Source: Harmothoe impar
Taxonomy: Eukaryota > Annelida > Polychaeta > Phyllodocida > Polynoidae
Assembly (NCBI GenBank): GCA_947462335.1
Contig: OX381705.1
Span: forward strand, 40,207,672 to 40,271,671
Reading direction: 5' to 3'
DNA: 64,000 nt
A program made the translations under genes and the position numbers. The notes beneath the pieces were generated by a model that was given only the letters and a program-made list of their open reading frames with translations, had not been told where the DNA came from and did not search any database. Shown here one piece after another: positions 25,235 to 36,754 of this stretch. Within the stretch, counting starts at the first letter, position 1. Each line of letters opens with the position of its first letter.

Positions 25235-25539
25235 TACTCTCGTTCTCAAATCCTTCTGAAGGAAGGCTCTGGTAACAGCCAAATGACCTTGAACTTGGGA
25301 TTTTGCTGGGTCTGGGCAACCCCTGCTGATAGCCTGGAACCAGTGGACAGGAACCAGAATGTATGATGGTAGTTTTACCTGTATTTCGCATCATACTTTC
25401 TGGTTCCATTTCTGGTTCCTGTTCGCTGGTTCCAAGCTAACTACAGGGACTGCCTAAACCCAGCAAAATCCAAGTTCAAGGTCATACTGGCTGTTCCCAG
25501 AGCCTTCCTTCGGAAGGATTTGGGAACGAGAGAAGAGTA
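25235..25539. mobile_element. Foldback element copy 2, 9-bp target duplication
   Basis: A second copy in the same orientation, 305 bp, flanked by the perfect 9-bp direct repeat TAGCAGGCT (25226-25234 and 25540-25548). Its right end has an extra AAGAG beside the terminal AGTA. Each copy has its own duplication, so they inserted separately, only six bases apart in the ancestral site. Confidence 0.85.
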
Positions 25540-25555
25540 TAGCAGGCTCGGCTGC

Positions 25556-25622
25556 CGTCACAGCTTGGTGCACACGGCGTCCACCTCGGCGCGGCGGCGG
25601 GAGAAGGGGACGACGCACATCT
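25556..25622 (-). pseudogene. GC-rich coding-like fragment next to twin foldback insertions
   Basis: A 67-base minus-strand stretch with strong GC-ending codon bias, unlike the AT-rich surroundings, follows an AG (AAGTGTAG) and reads MCVVPFSRRRAEVDAVCTKL before a TGA. Two foldback transposons sit immediately past the stop codon. It could be the last exon of a small gene or a broken remnant. No family is recognised and no partner exon was found. Confidence 0.2.
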
Positions 25623-26609
25623 ACACTTGGCCAACTTCATGAAGGCAAGTTTAAGATACATTTCCAACTAGATCGACGATGTTCAAAGTGGTAAAAGAAT
25701 GACACCTTGATTAATATTATATATTTACCAAATACATACCATGATTACTTTAATCTCAGAGCTGTCCGTGTGTGTATTTGAGAGTCATCTACATACATGG
25801 TTAGTACTTTTCTGTGACGGGACTCTGTACTTTGTGTGAATCCAACAGACCAAAACGGAACAGTGATTCTGGGTTGATAGCTGTCCATAGGTGTGTGGAT
25901 CAGGGCATCCTAAAACGTTCAAAATAGCTAACACTTGATCGTATCCACCCATGAATTGCTTTTCCCCTTAGTGATATGTGATATTCCCTACATCAACATG
26001 ATATATGTACTATGTACCCCATGGAGTGTGAACTTACAAACATATTATGAGAAAGCCATTTGTACATTTTCAGAAGATCTAACCCAAGGGCACGGTCTAT
26101 AATGTTACATAACAGGTTGTCAGGGTCGTTAGGAGAACTCATAGCCACACTCACTGCTTCCAACCAATGCCCTTACACTATGTTATGTTATCCAGATTAG
26201 TGTCGGCTCTTAGTTATATATTTCTACCAGGCCGTCTGCATGTTTTCACAGAAAATACACAGCTGATTGACAATTTGGGGAATATATTCACGATAAGATG
26301 TGTAACATCGAAATGACCTTCATGCAGAATGAGGAAATTTTAACTGATATTATAAGATGAATGCCCTTCTACCACATGAGTGAGGCTACCCTCGTCGGGG
26401 GTGCCCCCCCCCCTCTCATGAGATAAGCCCGTTCAAATACATATAGACAGATCAAAGAAAGGGGCATGGCTTGAACCAAAACACTGTGCGCAGTGTGTCT
26501 AGTGAGGGCGGGGGAGGGGAGCAGCAGGGGGATCTGCATCTACCTTTGGGGCATCAGTGTGTATCAGTGCGTATCACATGTGCCTCTACATGGGTACCCA
26601 CAATTTTGA

Positions 26610-26785
26610 CCGTGTCGCTCTGTCGATTTTTTAGCAGAAGGATTGTGTCATTGTATCGATTTTTAGGTATATAAGAACTTAGAGAAACATCCCTGTAGGT
26701 CGATTTTTATCCCTAATTTTCCTGTGTCCGTCGATTTTTAAAAGGGCCTAAAAGGGCTGTGTCGCCGTGTCGATTTTTACCCATG
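26610..26785 (+). repeat. Degenerate TGTCGATTTTTA repeat
   Basis: Five copies of a GTCGATTTTT-centred word with irregular spacing occur at about 26620, 26655, 26700, 26730 and 26770. Confidence 0.6.
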
Positions 26786-27966
26786 TAGTGGCACAAACAT
26801 ACTAGAAGTAAGTGTTGTAGCTCTGCGGTAGTATGTACTTCCCGGTTCCAGTAGTTTATACTGTAGTCACTGGTGTAGGTACATCTGAAGGTAGTAGATA
26901 TAGTTCCTCTTGTATACTAATTGATAGAACCACCAAGATTGAGTATACTGTGTAAGAGTAAGAGACCATTTTAGAAGTACATGTATAACCCATTTGGCAA
27001 ATCCTTGGCACTAGTCACCCATTGAGTTATCGGAAAGGTATGGTTAAAAAGAATTCAACCTCTTATATATTCATAATACAGTATCGATGGTTGCCTTTGT
27101 TGACTAAGTATGTTGATGAGAACGAGGATGTGATGGATAGTACGGCACATGACCTAGATGCATGACTAAGCTAGCAGTGCAGTAACTGTTTTGTTTTTGT
27201 TTTTTAATCCATATGAATTGTAAATCTGCATACACATATGGATAATAACATAGTACACTCAAGATCCCGCACTGCATAGGCAGAGATGGAGAGGCATTTA
27301 GTATGCTGTATGTCCAATATGATAGGGGGAGATGACAGCCCATGGATGCAGAGCGCCGGGTGGCGAAGTGAACCCATGTCACCGTTTGTGCATGCGGGTT
27401 GCGGCAGGGGGTCTGTAGGGTCAACAGTTTATGACACTACAACCCACAATCACGTCCTGTAATACTCGAAGTGTACAGTGCATCATACCACCAACCTCTA
27501 ACAGTGCCTGTGGCCCGTTTGGTACGTATGAAACTTTCGTTCCCCTTTGTCAGTAGGTATGATTCGAAACGAGCCATCGACTTTTTCATATACTACTAAC
27601 ATTAGCTTTGCCTTGGATTCTGGATGAAAGCAGTCTACCTAGGAGGAACTGACCGATCGGTCTTATATCATCTACGCCGTGTATTTACTGATACGCCTGT
27701 AGACCGCGGCCGTCTCATTGAATACAAACGTGATCCCCTGTATTCACCAATATAATGACCTACTCAATCACTACAAATTGAAGACGCACTGATGGAGAGA
27801 TGAAATGGCATTTAGAGAGATGACGAGATGACAGGCCTGGCACTTGACTCTAAATGGCCCCTGCACTTAAAGGGGGCATTGATCTAACAGGGTGTAGGCA
27901 CACACGTCACATGCACCCCCTCTACGCCACACATGTAGGCCCCTTCGTCACAAAGTATGTACATAA

Positions 27967-28538
27967 GGGAGTGTTCATTTATTATTTACAGGGGGGGTGG
28001 TGAGATTTCGCGCGGAGGGGCAAAATTCTTTTACGCCCCCCCCCCCCTCGAGAGCGCGTGGAACGTTTCGCGCCCCCCCTTGCCGAAGGCGCCGAAAAGT
28101 TTTCGCCCCCTCTCCTTTGAACTATAGTAACGCACAGGCTTTTTTTGCTAAAAAGGGGCTTAAATTTGTACCCTCCCCCCCTCAGGAGGGGTCGAAATCT
28201 TTACAAACCCACTCCCCACTACCACTATAACTTATAAGGGACTGCTCATTTATTAATTACAGGGGGGGTGGTGAGATTTCGCACGGAGGGGCGACATTCT
28301 TTTACGCCCCCCCCCTGGAGAGCGCGTGGAACGTTTAGCGACCCCCCTCGCCAAAGGCGGAGAAAAATTTTCGCCCCCGCCCTTTGAACTATAGTAACGT
28401 GCGGGCTTTTTTGCAAAAAAGGGGCTTAAATTTCTACGCCCCTCCCCCCTCAAGAGGGGTCAGAATTTTTTACGCCCCCCCTTAGGAGGGGTTGGAAATT
28501 TTTACGCCCCCCCCTGTAACTAATAAATGAACACTCCC
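27967..28538. mobile_element. GGGAGTG-family MITE, composite copy with TAA target duplication
   Basis: A 572-bp composite starts GGGAGTGTTCATTTATTA and ends with the inverted TAATAAATGAACACTCCC, flanked on both sides by TAA. A second internal left end (GGGACTGCTCATTTATTA) begins at 28238, so it is one element and a tandem partner sharing outer termini. The G-starting TIR and 3-bp TAA duplication match PIF/Harbinger-type MITEs. No transposase is present. Confidence 0.75.
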
Positions 28539-28659
28539 TAATACATTCAGCTAGACAAAGATGTCAGCGAATGTTAACCTCCATAATTCTATACTGCTAG
28601 ATGTAAATAAGGAATTATTTTATTGTTTTACAAAGAGAATCTCAGGTTGACGCTGCATT

Positions 28660-28770
28660 GCTGTGTAGGGTGGATAATATAGAGATCGCGCACTTCTGAT
28701 TGGCCCTAAACCCTGTGTACCTCCGCCCTTCCAAAGCTATATTGCCGAATTCGATAACTACCCATACACA
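28660..28770 (+). CDS. Weak exon candidate ending in a consensus donor
   Basis: About 30 open codons on the plus strand end at ATCCG|GTAAGTAG (28770/28771). The peptide includes GPKPCVPPPFQSYIAEFDNY. There is no good acceptor and a stop lies just upstream. The stretch is short enough to be chance. I recognise no family. Confidence 0.12.
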
Positions 28771-29100
28771 TTCATATCCGGTAAGTAGAGTGGTGAATAT
28801 TTCAGAAAGTGTGGCATCTATTGGATGTCTTCATGTTACAGCCAGGCATGTGGTGCAGGTTTACGCGGTGTGTGTGCACCCTACAGGTAACAGTACGTAT
28901 AGACACACATCCAAATAGGATAAGGAGCTAGCCATGCACTCAGCTGGAAGGTTGCCGACTGAGGCCGTCTTAAGACGTCAAATATAGGTCTTCAGATCCC
29001 AGATCTATTTGTACCGCGTACCGCACTTGGATGTCCTCCAGCAGCTAAGTATACCTGAGACAGGTACGTTAGGCCCCCACCTCCCCCAAACCACTCACCA

Positions 29101-29205
29101 CGACCAAGACCCCGTCTACTGATGCCACCAGGTAGTGTCCCTGACACGGTGACGTCACGCCGCCTCCTGCAGCCCCCTCTGGTGGGAGACTACCCGTTAC
29201 AGGGG
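29101..29205 (-). CDS. Candidate exon in a GC-rich island
   Basis: The minus strand shows an acceptor with a C-rich tract (CACCTGCCCCCTCAG) at about 29206 and a strong donor (GTCGTG|GTGAGTGG) at about 29101. The frame between them includes GGGVTSPCQGHYLVASVDG. The C-x-G-H-Y start is faintly like the opening of the CUB exon in this window (CPQEGHYEISVG). Entered in phase 1 it would leave in phase 0, which does not fit the phase-1 entry of the SUEL exon. Two further donor-like sites (GTACAG|GTACCG and GTGCAG|GTACGT) lie just upstream. Confidence is low because the whole island is GC-rich and open in several frames. Confidence 0.2.
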
Positions 29206-31149
29206 CTGAGGGGGCAGGTGACCTCCAGGTGTGACGGGGGGGGGGAGTAGAAGAGGGACGTGTGTCGGCTAATCTGCTGCTGATATGACGTACCTGCACC
29301 ACCACCAGCTAGCGGTGCACGGTGGGGGGAGTGGGGGGGTGGTGGTGGTGGTGGCGGAAGGAATGAGGGCGGTACCTGTACCACCCCCTCCACGTCCCCC
29401 ACTACCTCTGTAGCCACCAGAGTGGCGTTTGGCGTCCTAATGAGATCTCTTGTCGCGAGGCTCCTTATTGACAACGGGCGGGTGTAGATACCGGGGTAGG
29501 GTGTATAGTACAGGCTATGTGGACCTGATTTGTGCATGTTATGATGCTGCTTCACCCACTCCCCCACTCTACACCCTCCCCCTGTAACCCTCCACTACCA
29601 CCCCCTCAGTACGGCCTCCCTCCATCCTCAAGGTGCACGGATGGAGGTTGCATGAGGTGGCCGGTTGTTGGTCGTGAAACCCGACCTGTGCCTGGCATGC
29701 CCGGATGGCGACTGGTTTCTTTGTTTCCCTACAGCGGGCAAAGAACAGCCCCCCCCCCCCTGCTGCCTCCACCCACCCCGAGCCGCCCGGTTCATGTTGC
29801 ATGTAAAAGGCAATCGAAACTCACCGGAGATATCATGCCGAGGAGAGGGGCTATGAATTATGCAGTAGGCAACCGGTGTTTGCCAAAGCTAATTTAATTA
29901 TACATTAGCTGATGGTAAACCTGCCGCAACTCACCGAGGTTAAAGAAGCAGGGCGAACCTGCCGCTGTGGCACCTGGGCTAATACACAGAATGCACATCC
30001 TATTTGGTATTGAATTGGTGGTCGAGAGCTATTAACTGAATGGACCAGCCATCTAAGCATTGGGGGAGGTCCATAGTGCTAGCTAGCACACCAGTATAAT
30101 GTTACTGCAGCAGCTACCGTTACTGTTCAGTCACATGTTGCACATTCCGCCTGCCGTGGAACAGAAATTTACAGTGAATTCCTTCAGATTTGGTCACCCC
30201 TTGGGCTTTGCCAAAGTGACCACATTACTGAGGTGGACAAGTAAATCCTTTACTTATAGAAATATGAGACAGTCGGTACAGGGCTCTGACTGTTGATCAT
30301 AAAGATCTAGTAACACAAATTACCTGTGAGATATATGTCATATATAGTTTACACAATGATTCATGTGCAGACACAGAGAAAGGTAAATGTGTCAACTGTG
30401 TATCCCACGTGGCGCTGATAAAATAGATAGTCACATCGCTAATGACTCTGTTTATATGAAGGCTCAACTTGAGTTGACTCTGTACAATCAGTGTCAACTC
30501 AACTCAACTTGACACTTGATATAATGGATGTTTGACACATTTTTACCAGAGTCACACGAGAGACACAGTTGACTCCTTCACTTTGCTGTGCAATAAGGCA
30601 CTGATGGACCTGATTATGTCAGATGCACATTACCTTATCACTGCTATTATATCCACCTAGCTTTGATATCCCGAACGTATGTTTTGTATATTTAACAGTA
30701 AGTCATATACCAGCTGGCCCTGTGAGCCAAATACCAAACTACAGTCCATGAGTCTTAATACCAACTAGTTTATGCATGTTAACTTTTCTCCCTACTCTCT
30801 GACAGTATAAGTAAGGCAAAGGGTTGAATGTAACGGAATTATGCAATTTACAAAGATGTAGTACCTCTCTCATGAAGCCTAAATAGGTGATCATATTAGA
30901 GGGAGCAAAATAAACATTGGGACTGTGGAATTATTGACTACAGGACGAGGTGGCCACAACATAGATGACCACACTAGAGGAAGTCTTCTACATTGAAATA
31001 AAATATAGACATGTTTTATTCTTTCCATAAAAGCCCATATTGGCCAGGTGACCAATAGAGAGAGGTGACCATTGGTTGAGTGCTGACTGTAGTATAGACC
31101 ACCCTGAAGGGAGGATTTAGTTTCTGGCAGCGCGGAATTTCATAAGGTA

Positions 31150-31600
31150 AGCTGGTGGGATGTTTCTGATGACATTAACGGATTTCAATATCGGGCGTTC
31201 GTCGCTCATCAGCAATACCAATAACGGCTCTTTTGAAACGCGACTGCAAGCCTAGCAAATGTGTTATTAATCTTTTTGTGCTAATTGTTGGGATCCGGAT
31301 TAGATTTCAGGGATCCATTTCCCGCGGCTCACGTGCTTCAGCCTGCCAGCAGCCTTGTCGGTGAGGAGGAGGCTTAAATAGCGCAGAGTAAAGTGAGGCA
31401 CAAGAAGAAGGACAACAACACGGCCCAAAACCCCGCCAGCAGCCACTTGCAACGCGTGCCGACTGACAGTATCAAATGGCCAGGCGTCTTTCCACGCTAT
31501 TTAAAATGGCCGCCGATAAAAGACAAATGTTAATTATTAATCTCTAATCGCTGGATAGCCCCAGTAATTAAGTTCGCTTGACAAAGCAACCCCCATCCCC
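31150..31600. promoter_or_regulatory. Candidate enhancer block in intron 1
   Basis: A non-coding, repeat-free stretch carries a CACGTG E-box at about 31330, a GATAAAAG site, a TTAATTATTAATC homeodomain cluster (31530-31542) and TAATTAAG at about 31565. A CAAATGG E-box-like site also occurs. It is GC-richer than its flanks. The call is by motif texture only. Confidence 0.27.
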
Positions 31601-32879
31601 AAGGGGCGAGTAGGCAGTGTGAGAGGGAAGGTCCGTGTTAGCTAGAATTGATTGGTGCGTCAGGAGTCCTTCTCTATAGCTCCAACGGTGAACGATCTGC
31701 CATAGAAGAATGGCTTTACTCTCTATGTATACCTGAAAAAAGAATGAGGAGGAGGGGGAGGGGGAACTTCCCACCCACCCATCCACACAATTTCGATTTT
31801 GACATTGCAGCTACACCCACAGCCTTTGGCCATTGTTGTAGGTATCAATAATTAACCGCGTCAATAATCGGTACGCGTTGCTCTGCATGGGTTCTGCTTC
31901 GAGTGAGTGAGCAGGGCAGGTTTTGGAATACTCGCGGGCTGATGGGATGTGTTTTTAATGCGTGTACGTTTTTAGACGGGATGCTCTTGTGGGTGGAAAT
32001 GGAAAGGACATTGGAAGACTGCTATAGAAGTCTAGGCGTGCAGATTATAGATTGGGTAGCAGAGCATAAGCAGTAGTATCTAGGTCGCCTATAGGCTAAC
32101 CGTGTGTTTAGACACAACCATGATTTAAACCACTGATACCAAGATAACACATGAGGTTTTGCCAGTGAGATAAATGTATGGCATAGTATAAACTGAAGTA
32201 TCGGAAAACTATTGATAATCAAATCTGTCAATATGATGAGGTTTCGGTAAATCCAATCGACGCATTTTGCATGTTTCTATGTGTATATGCGTATGTGTTG
32301 ACGTTATAGAGAAATAAAAAGGTTTAGGTACCGGAGGAGGTGGAAGTAGAGGGGCCTCACGTGGGAGTCTGGCTAGTTGAGGTATGGCAGGCAGGCATTC
32401 CTTCCCGGGTGGCTGGTGCACGCTGCTGAGTGTTAAAGTTATGTGTCTAGGTAGATGTCTGTAGGTGGGCATGTGAGAGGGGCACAGCAGGCCTGAAGGG
32501 AGGCTGCAGGGCTGGGGAGCCAGACTGCAGGCACTGTGCTTCTTCCAGCCCCAGGCCATTATGAGGGGGCGCTAAGCAGACGGTACGCGGTGACGGTAGC
32601 GACCTGGTGGGGGAGGGGTCAGCGTGATAGATAACAGCTCCCCAGGAGGGCCAGATATGTACATAATGAGTTAACCCTAGGGACCGGCTCCCTTTGTCGC
32701 CTCCCATGGCCCGCTCCTCCTGAGTCCCTCCAGTGTCGACGCCGCGCGTCTTAGGTAAGAAAACCTGTCAATCGATAAGGACGCCCCTCCCAAGTGCCAA
32801 TTTGTTAGGGACTGCTAGAGGAAGGCTGCAAGTGGAGAGTGGGTGGGAGGCAATGTAGGAGGTAGGTTGAGAGGGGTAG

Positions 32880-33420
32880 TAGCACCGATAGGCCGCCTCT
32901 ATCTGCAGCCAGGCAAGGCCTCTGATAACCTCACGCTATCTGATGGCATCCCAGTCTGTTCCCACCCGCCCATCTCCCTACCAACCTCTGCCAGCCGTAA
33001 GAGCTATAATTAACAGCTATTCATCAGATAGAGTTAGGGAGCAGCAGTTCGTCATCATCGGACTAACACCCCCGAGTCTAGACAGAATTGTATTACACCT
33101 CTACGGTCTCCATCCATTGATGGACGCTACGATAATCGAGCAATTAAGATGATGAATAATGGAGTGGAGGCGTTACCTTATTTCGTTCTGCGCCACTCCA
33201 CCGATGCCAATTGTCTTATTGATTTTCCTTGATACTCCTCTGGGTTCCTTTCTTTTTCTGTGGAGTTTCTTAATTGTAATGCTCATTACTAGCTGTACCG
33301 TCAATCTATGCCTTGTGTAAAGGTGGGGTACACGGCAGCCATGACGGCCGGCACAGATCGGCCTGCTGCTGGCTGCAGTCTGTGTGGGGCCTCCATTCAG
33401 CCTGATTTACAGCGGCCCAA
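32880..33420. promoter_or_regulatory. Candidate regulatory block, intron 1
   Basis: Repeat-free sequence with ATAATTAAC, GATAG, CAATTAAG and TTAATTGTAATG sites. A plus-strand frame 32943-33152 (69 codons) and a short minus-strand frame from about 33290 ending at AATAAG|GTAACG cross it, but neither is long enough to call coding. Confidence 0.22.
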
Positions 33421-33979
33421 GTCGGAGGGGTAACCAATTGTCCGACCCTGGAGGAGCATAATAAAGAGACCCGGGGGCGCCCTGGGGGAGGGGAGGGGTG
33501 GTACTGTAGTACCTGGCACCACCCTTACACTCAGGGAGCATGCACCGTTACCACGACAAGTGGTCTACTTCCCACAAAACATCTGACGGCCATATCCACA
33601 CTGTATCCCACACTCCACCCTCACAACAACCTCCACATGGCCAGGCAGCCCCGGCCTCCAGGGCACCCACCGTGGAGGACCCACAGACGCACGGCCCAGG
33701 TCATTAAGCAAGCTCTATATGGACCCATGAGCCTCGCCAGGTTACTGCAGAATAGGGGTACTGCTCACCCATTTTTCTTCCCATCCCACTCCTTCACTTC
33801 TTCAGGGGTGTATTCCTCCAGACTGTTGGTCCGACAGTGGCTTCATCTTACAGTCCTGAAGCCAAGCCAAACCATTCCCCAACCCACATATTATGGATTC
33901 ACAGAACACATTATAGCATTCCATCACTGTTCACGTCTACCTGGTATATACAGTTGGGATCGTGCCGATTGATGACTAT

Positions 33980-34294
33980 AATGATACTTTGAATTAAAAG
34001 CGTTGTCATGAAGTAAGAGTCCTTATGCACAACTATTGCATGTATAGCGGCAAGATGTAAAATAGATACATGCACATTATAATTCACACCATTAGTGACA
34101 TGACCACCACCACACTCTCTGCACTTATATAAAGCTTTCCTATATTCTGAGATCATAGTATAACAGGCTCCTTTAACGCGGCAGGTGTGGCATAAAGGGC
34201 TAGAGTACTTGTCCTCCCTGCATCCCAACTGTTTTACTGGCCCGGCAGCAAGATCTCGGCCTTTAAAGGCGTCGTACTTTGCAGTCATACTCAT
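33980..34294 (-). CDS. Small ORF with two CxxC pairs, zinc-ribbon-like (speculative)
   Basis: The minus-strand frame from the ATG at 34294 has a hydrophilic N-terminal part with paired cysteines in zinc-ribbon-like spacing: LCHTC, then a further C six residues on, then YKCREC followed by GGG. The rest of the frame is a hydrophobic tail without features. No Kozak or splice support was found and no family is recognised. It may be chance. Confidence 0.15.
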
Positions 34295-36754
34295 GCTGGA
34301 TAATTTGTACCGTCGTCTCTCCCACCTTCATGCGCGACCCTTCTGCTTTTCCACCACTTCACATTTTATCCCCGCATCTCTGTCTAGATGCCACTCACTG
34401 CTGACACTGCTCTCAAAATATCGCTCAGCCGCTCTTTATAATCTCCTCCTATATCTCGTTATATCACGGACTTCCTTTGTCCTTTTCTTCGCCATCAATT
34501 TCTGCTGGTAAGGCCTGTTTAATGCACCCGCAGCCACTTTGTCTGCTGTGGGTCCTTCTAAGGGCACCAGCCAAGTACTACTCTCCCACCCGTCACGACT
34601 CTCTCAATCATTTACTTACCCACTTACCAACCAGTTGTCATGGTCTGCTACCGCATTCCGCCGTAGAACTATCTCACCTTAGAGCCCTCTCATTGTGGCG
34701 TACCTGATATATCATGTGTATAGCTTGAATCGTATTCTGAATGCTTCGTACCTCTCTATATTCTGTAGATATATCACTCTAACTTTTGTGGACTTGTTCC
34801 CGCAGCCGCTGTGTGTACACTGACACAAGCAGTCGTTCCCACTTTCGGTTCTGCCCTCGTTATTTAGCTTGTTCCTTGCAAGCTATGGTATGTGGGTTTC
34901 TGGTCACTGCCTAAGTCTCACGAGAGATTCCGAGCTCAGAACTAACATGGCCGCCCATACGGAGCCACCAGAATTATCGCTATACCCTTCGCTCTTGCCT
35001 GTGTCACCCGTCTTAGTATTAGCACCTTAAGTTACCGTTCACAGTGCCCCCCTCGCCAACTCCCATTTCCCTTTGCCCTCATCCCACTGCCCTACTTCCC
35101 TGCTCCTGCAGCAGCCCTACGGCTTCTACCCTGCTGCAATCCACACCACCCCCGCCCAATACACCAGTGGCAGGACAGAAGACAGAACCACTGGTGTACA
35201 ATTTCTGCACGGCATTGGAGCTCTTCATGAATGAAGGGTTTCCGGTGTCTGCAGGCGTGCACCACGACGCAGGTGCCAGCACAGTCACAGAAGAGACTGG
35301 ACAGATAGCTTCCGGTAGCATGCTCCCCTCTAGGTTCGACTTCCAAACATATAATACCCATAATCGCGTGTTGGGATATACTTCTTTTTTATATATGCTA
35401 TATCACAAATTACGGTTACGATATAGGTGGCATTATTGTCATGCTATTAAATTGCAATAGAAAGTTCAGGTCCAAAGTTTCATGTCCGAATCCATACACT
35501 CATCGTATTCTCCATAGCGTGTTATAGAGTATACGTTAGCGTGTCTACTATGCAGACATCAAAAGCAAACGAGACAAGCTGGATCAGGTCGGATGTAAGT
35601 AGCACCAACACGGTAACGGGTGAACTCTCCTCTTCTGCCGCCCCACCCTCAGAAAGAAAAATAACCTGATTAAATCATCCGACTATTTTAGCAACGCTGT
35701 TTGCCTAGCTGGTGTGCAATGTTTTCCCCTTGATCGAAAACGCGCCGGTGATTTTGTACGATCGTTCTTAGCACATTAAAGGGACGCTGGTCTGGCAGCG
35801 GATCAACACCTCCCTTTGTCGTCCGTGCCAGCCGGCAGCCGATCGTAGCACACCTAGCGCCGCCAGCCGACACTGACGGCTGGGCCGGCCACCCCCACGA
35901 GACGTGCGGTCGCCGAAGGCTTTGATGCAACACCGGGCGTGCCAGCATAGAGAAGGCACCGCGGCCAACGTACAAAGCAAGAGGCGGACGAGTCGGTGCC
36001 CACCGCAACTGCTAGCATCTGGTAGGAGAGCCCTTGGAAGTCGCCCCCCCCCCAACCGCCTCCTCCTCCCTTCCGCCTCCGCCCGGCACCATCAAGAGCC
36101 TCGCGCCCAGGCTACCTACTGGAAGGACGTATACGTACTCGAGCTGGTTATTTCAAAAGCACCCATCCCTTATGTTTCGTGCATCCCGCCATTCATCCAA
36201 CGAACCGCTTAGCTTGGGTCGGACTTAAATTGGTGGACATGGGGCAGTAAGCCTGCCCGCTTTCACCCAGCTGCCAGCACATGTCCTGCTTCTTGTCTGC
36301 AGTACTCACCTTTACAACTTGGGTAGAACCACTCGGGTTAGGCCAACCATTCAACGCGTCTTAGTCATGGGTATAGTCTGTAGCATCCGTGTTTAGACTG
36401 TACTGTCTAGTGTTGGGTATTACTGGCGTATTACAATGTTAGAAGTTAGTGTAGCTGAACACCCGATAATTGTACAGGTTAATAGCGTATACATGGGCAG
36501 TAGAATATACTTTTTTTACAGTATAAAAGGACATATCTTTCGTTTCACCATTTACAGTGTAGAGCATAACATGGCATAGTATACCACAGCTGGGTATGGA
36601 AAGGGCATTGAATTGGTTGACTTTTGTTTCATGTGCAATAAAGTGGTCCCTCAAGGTGGCCGCCGGGCATTGCAAACACGTCCTCTGCACAGGGGTCTGC
36701 ACATATATATGTATTCAGGTAGAAGATACTCTATAAAATATAAAATCTTTGCTA

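Noticed and set aside
24809..25409. 157- and 79-codon minus-strand frames
   Set aside because: They lie mainly within the two foldback transposons and repeat the same peptide, as expected of duplicated hairpins.
33150..33295. Minus-strand ATG frame (MSITIKKLHRKRK...) ending at AATAAG|GTAACG
   Set aside because: Only 37 codons, expected by chance at this composition, and inside a homeodomain-site-rich block better explained as regulatory.
36306..36356. Minus-strand 50-base microexon with GTGAGTAC donor
   Set aside because: Very short, weak acceptor and no partner exons; kept only as a note.
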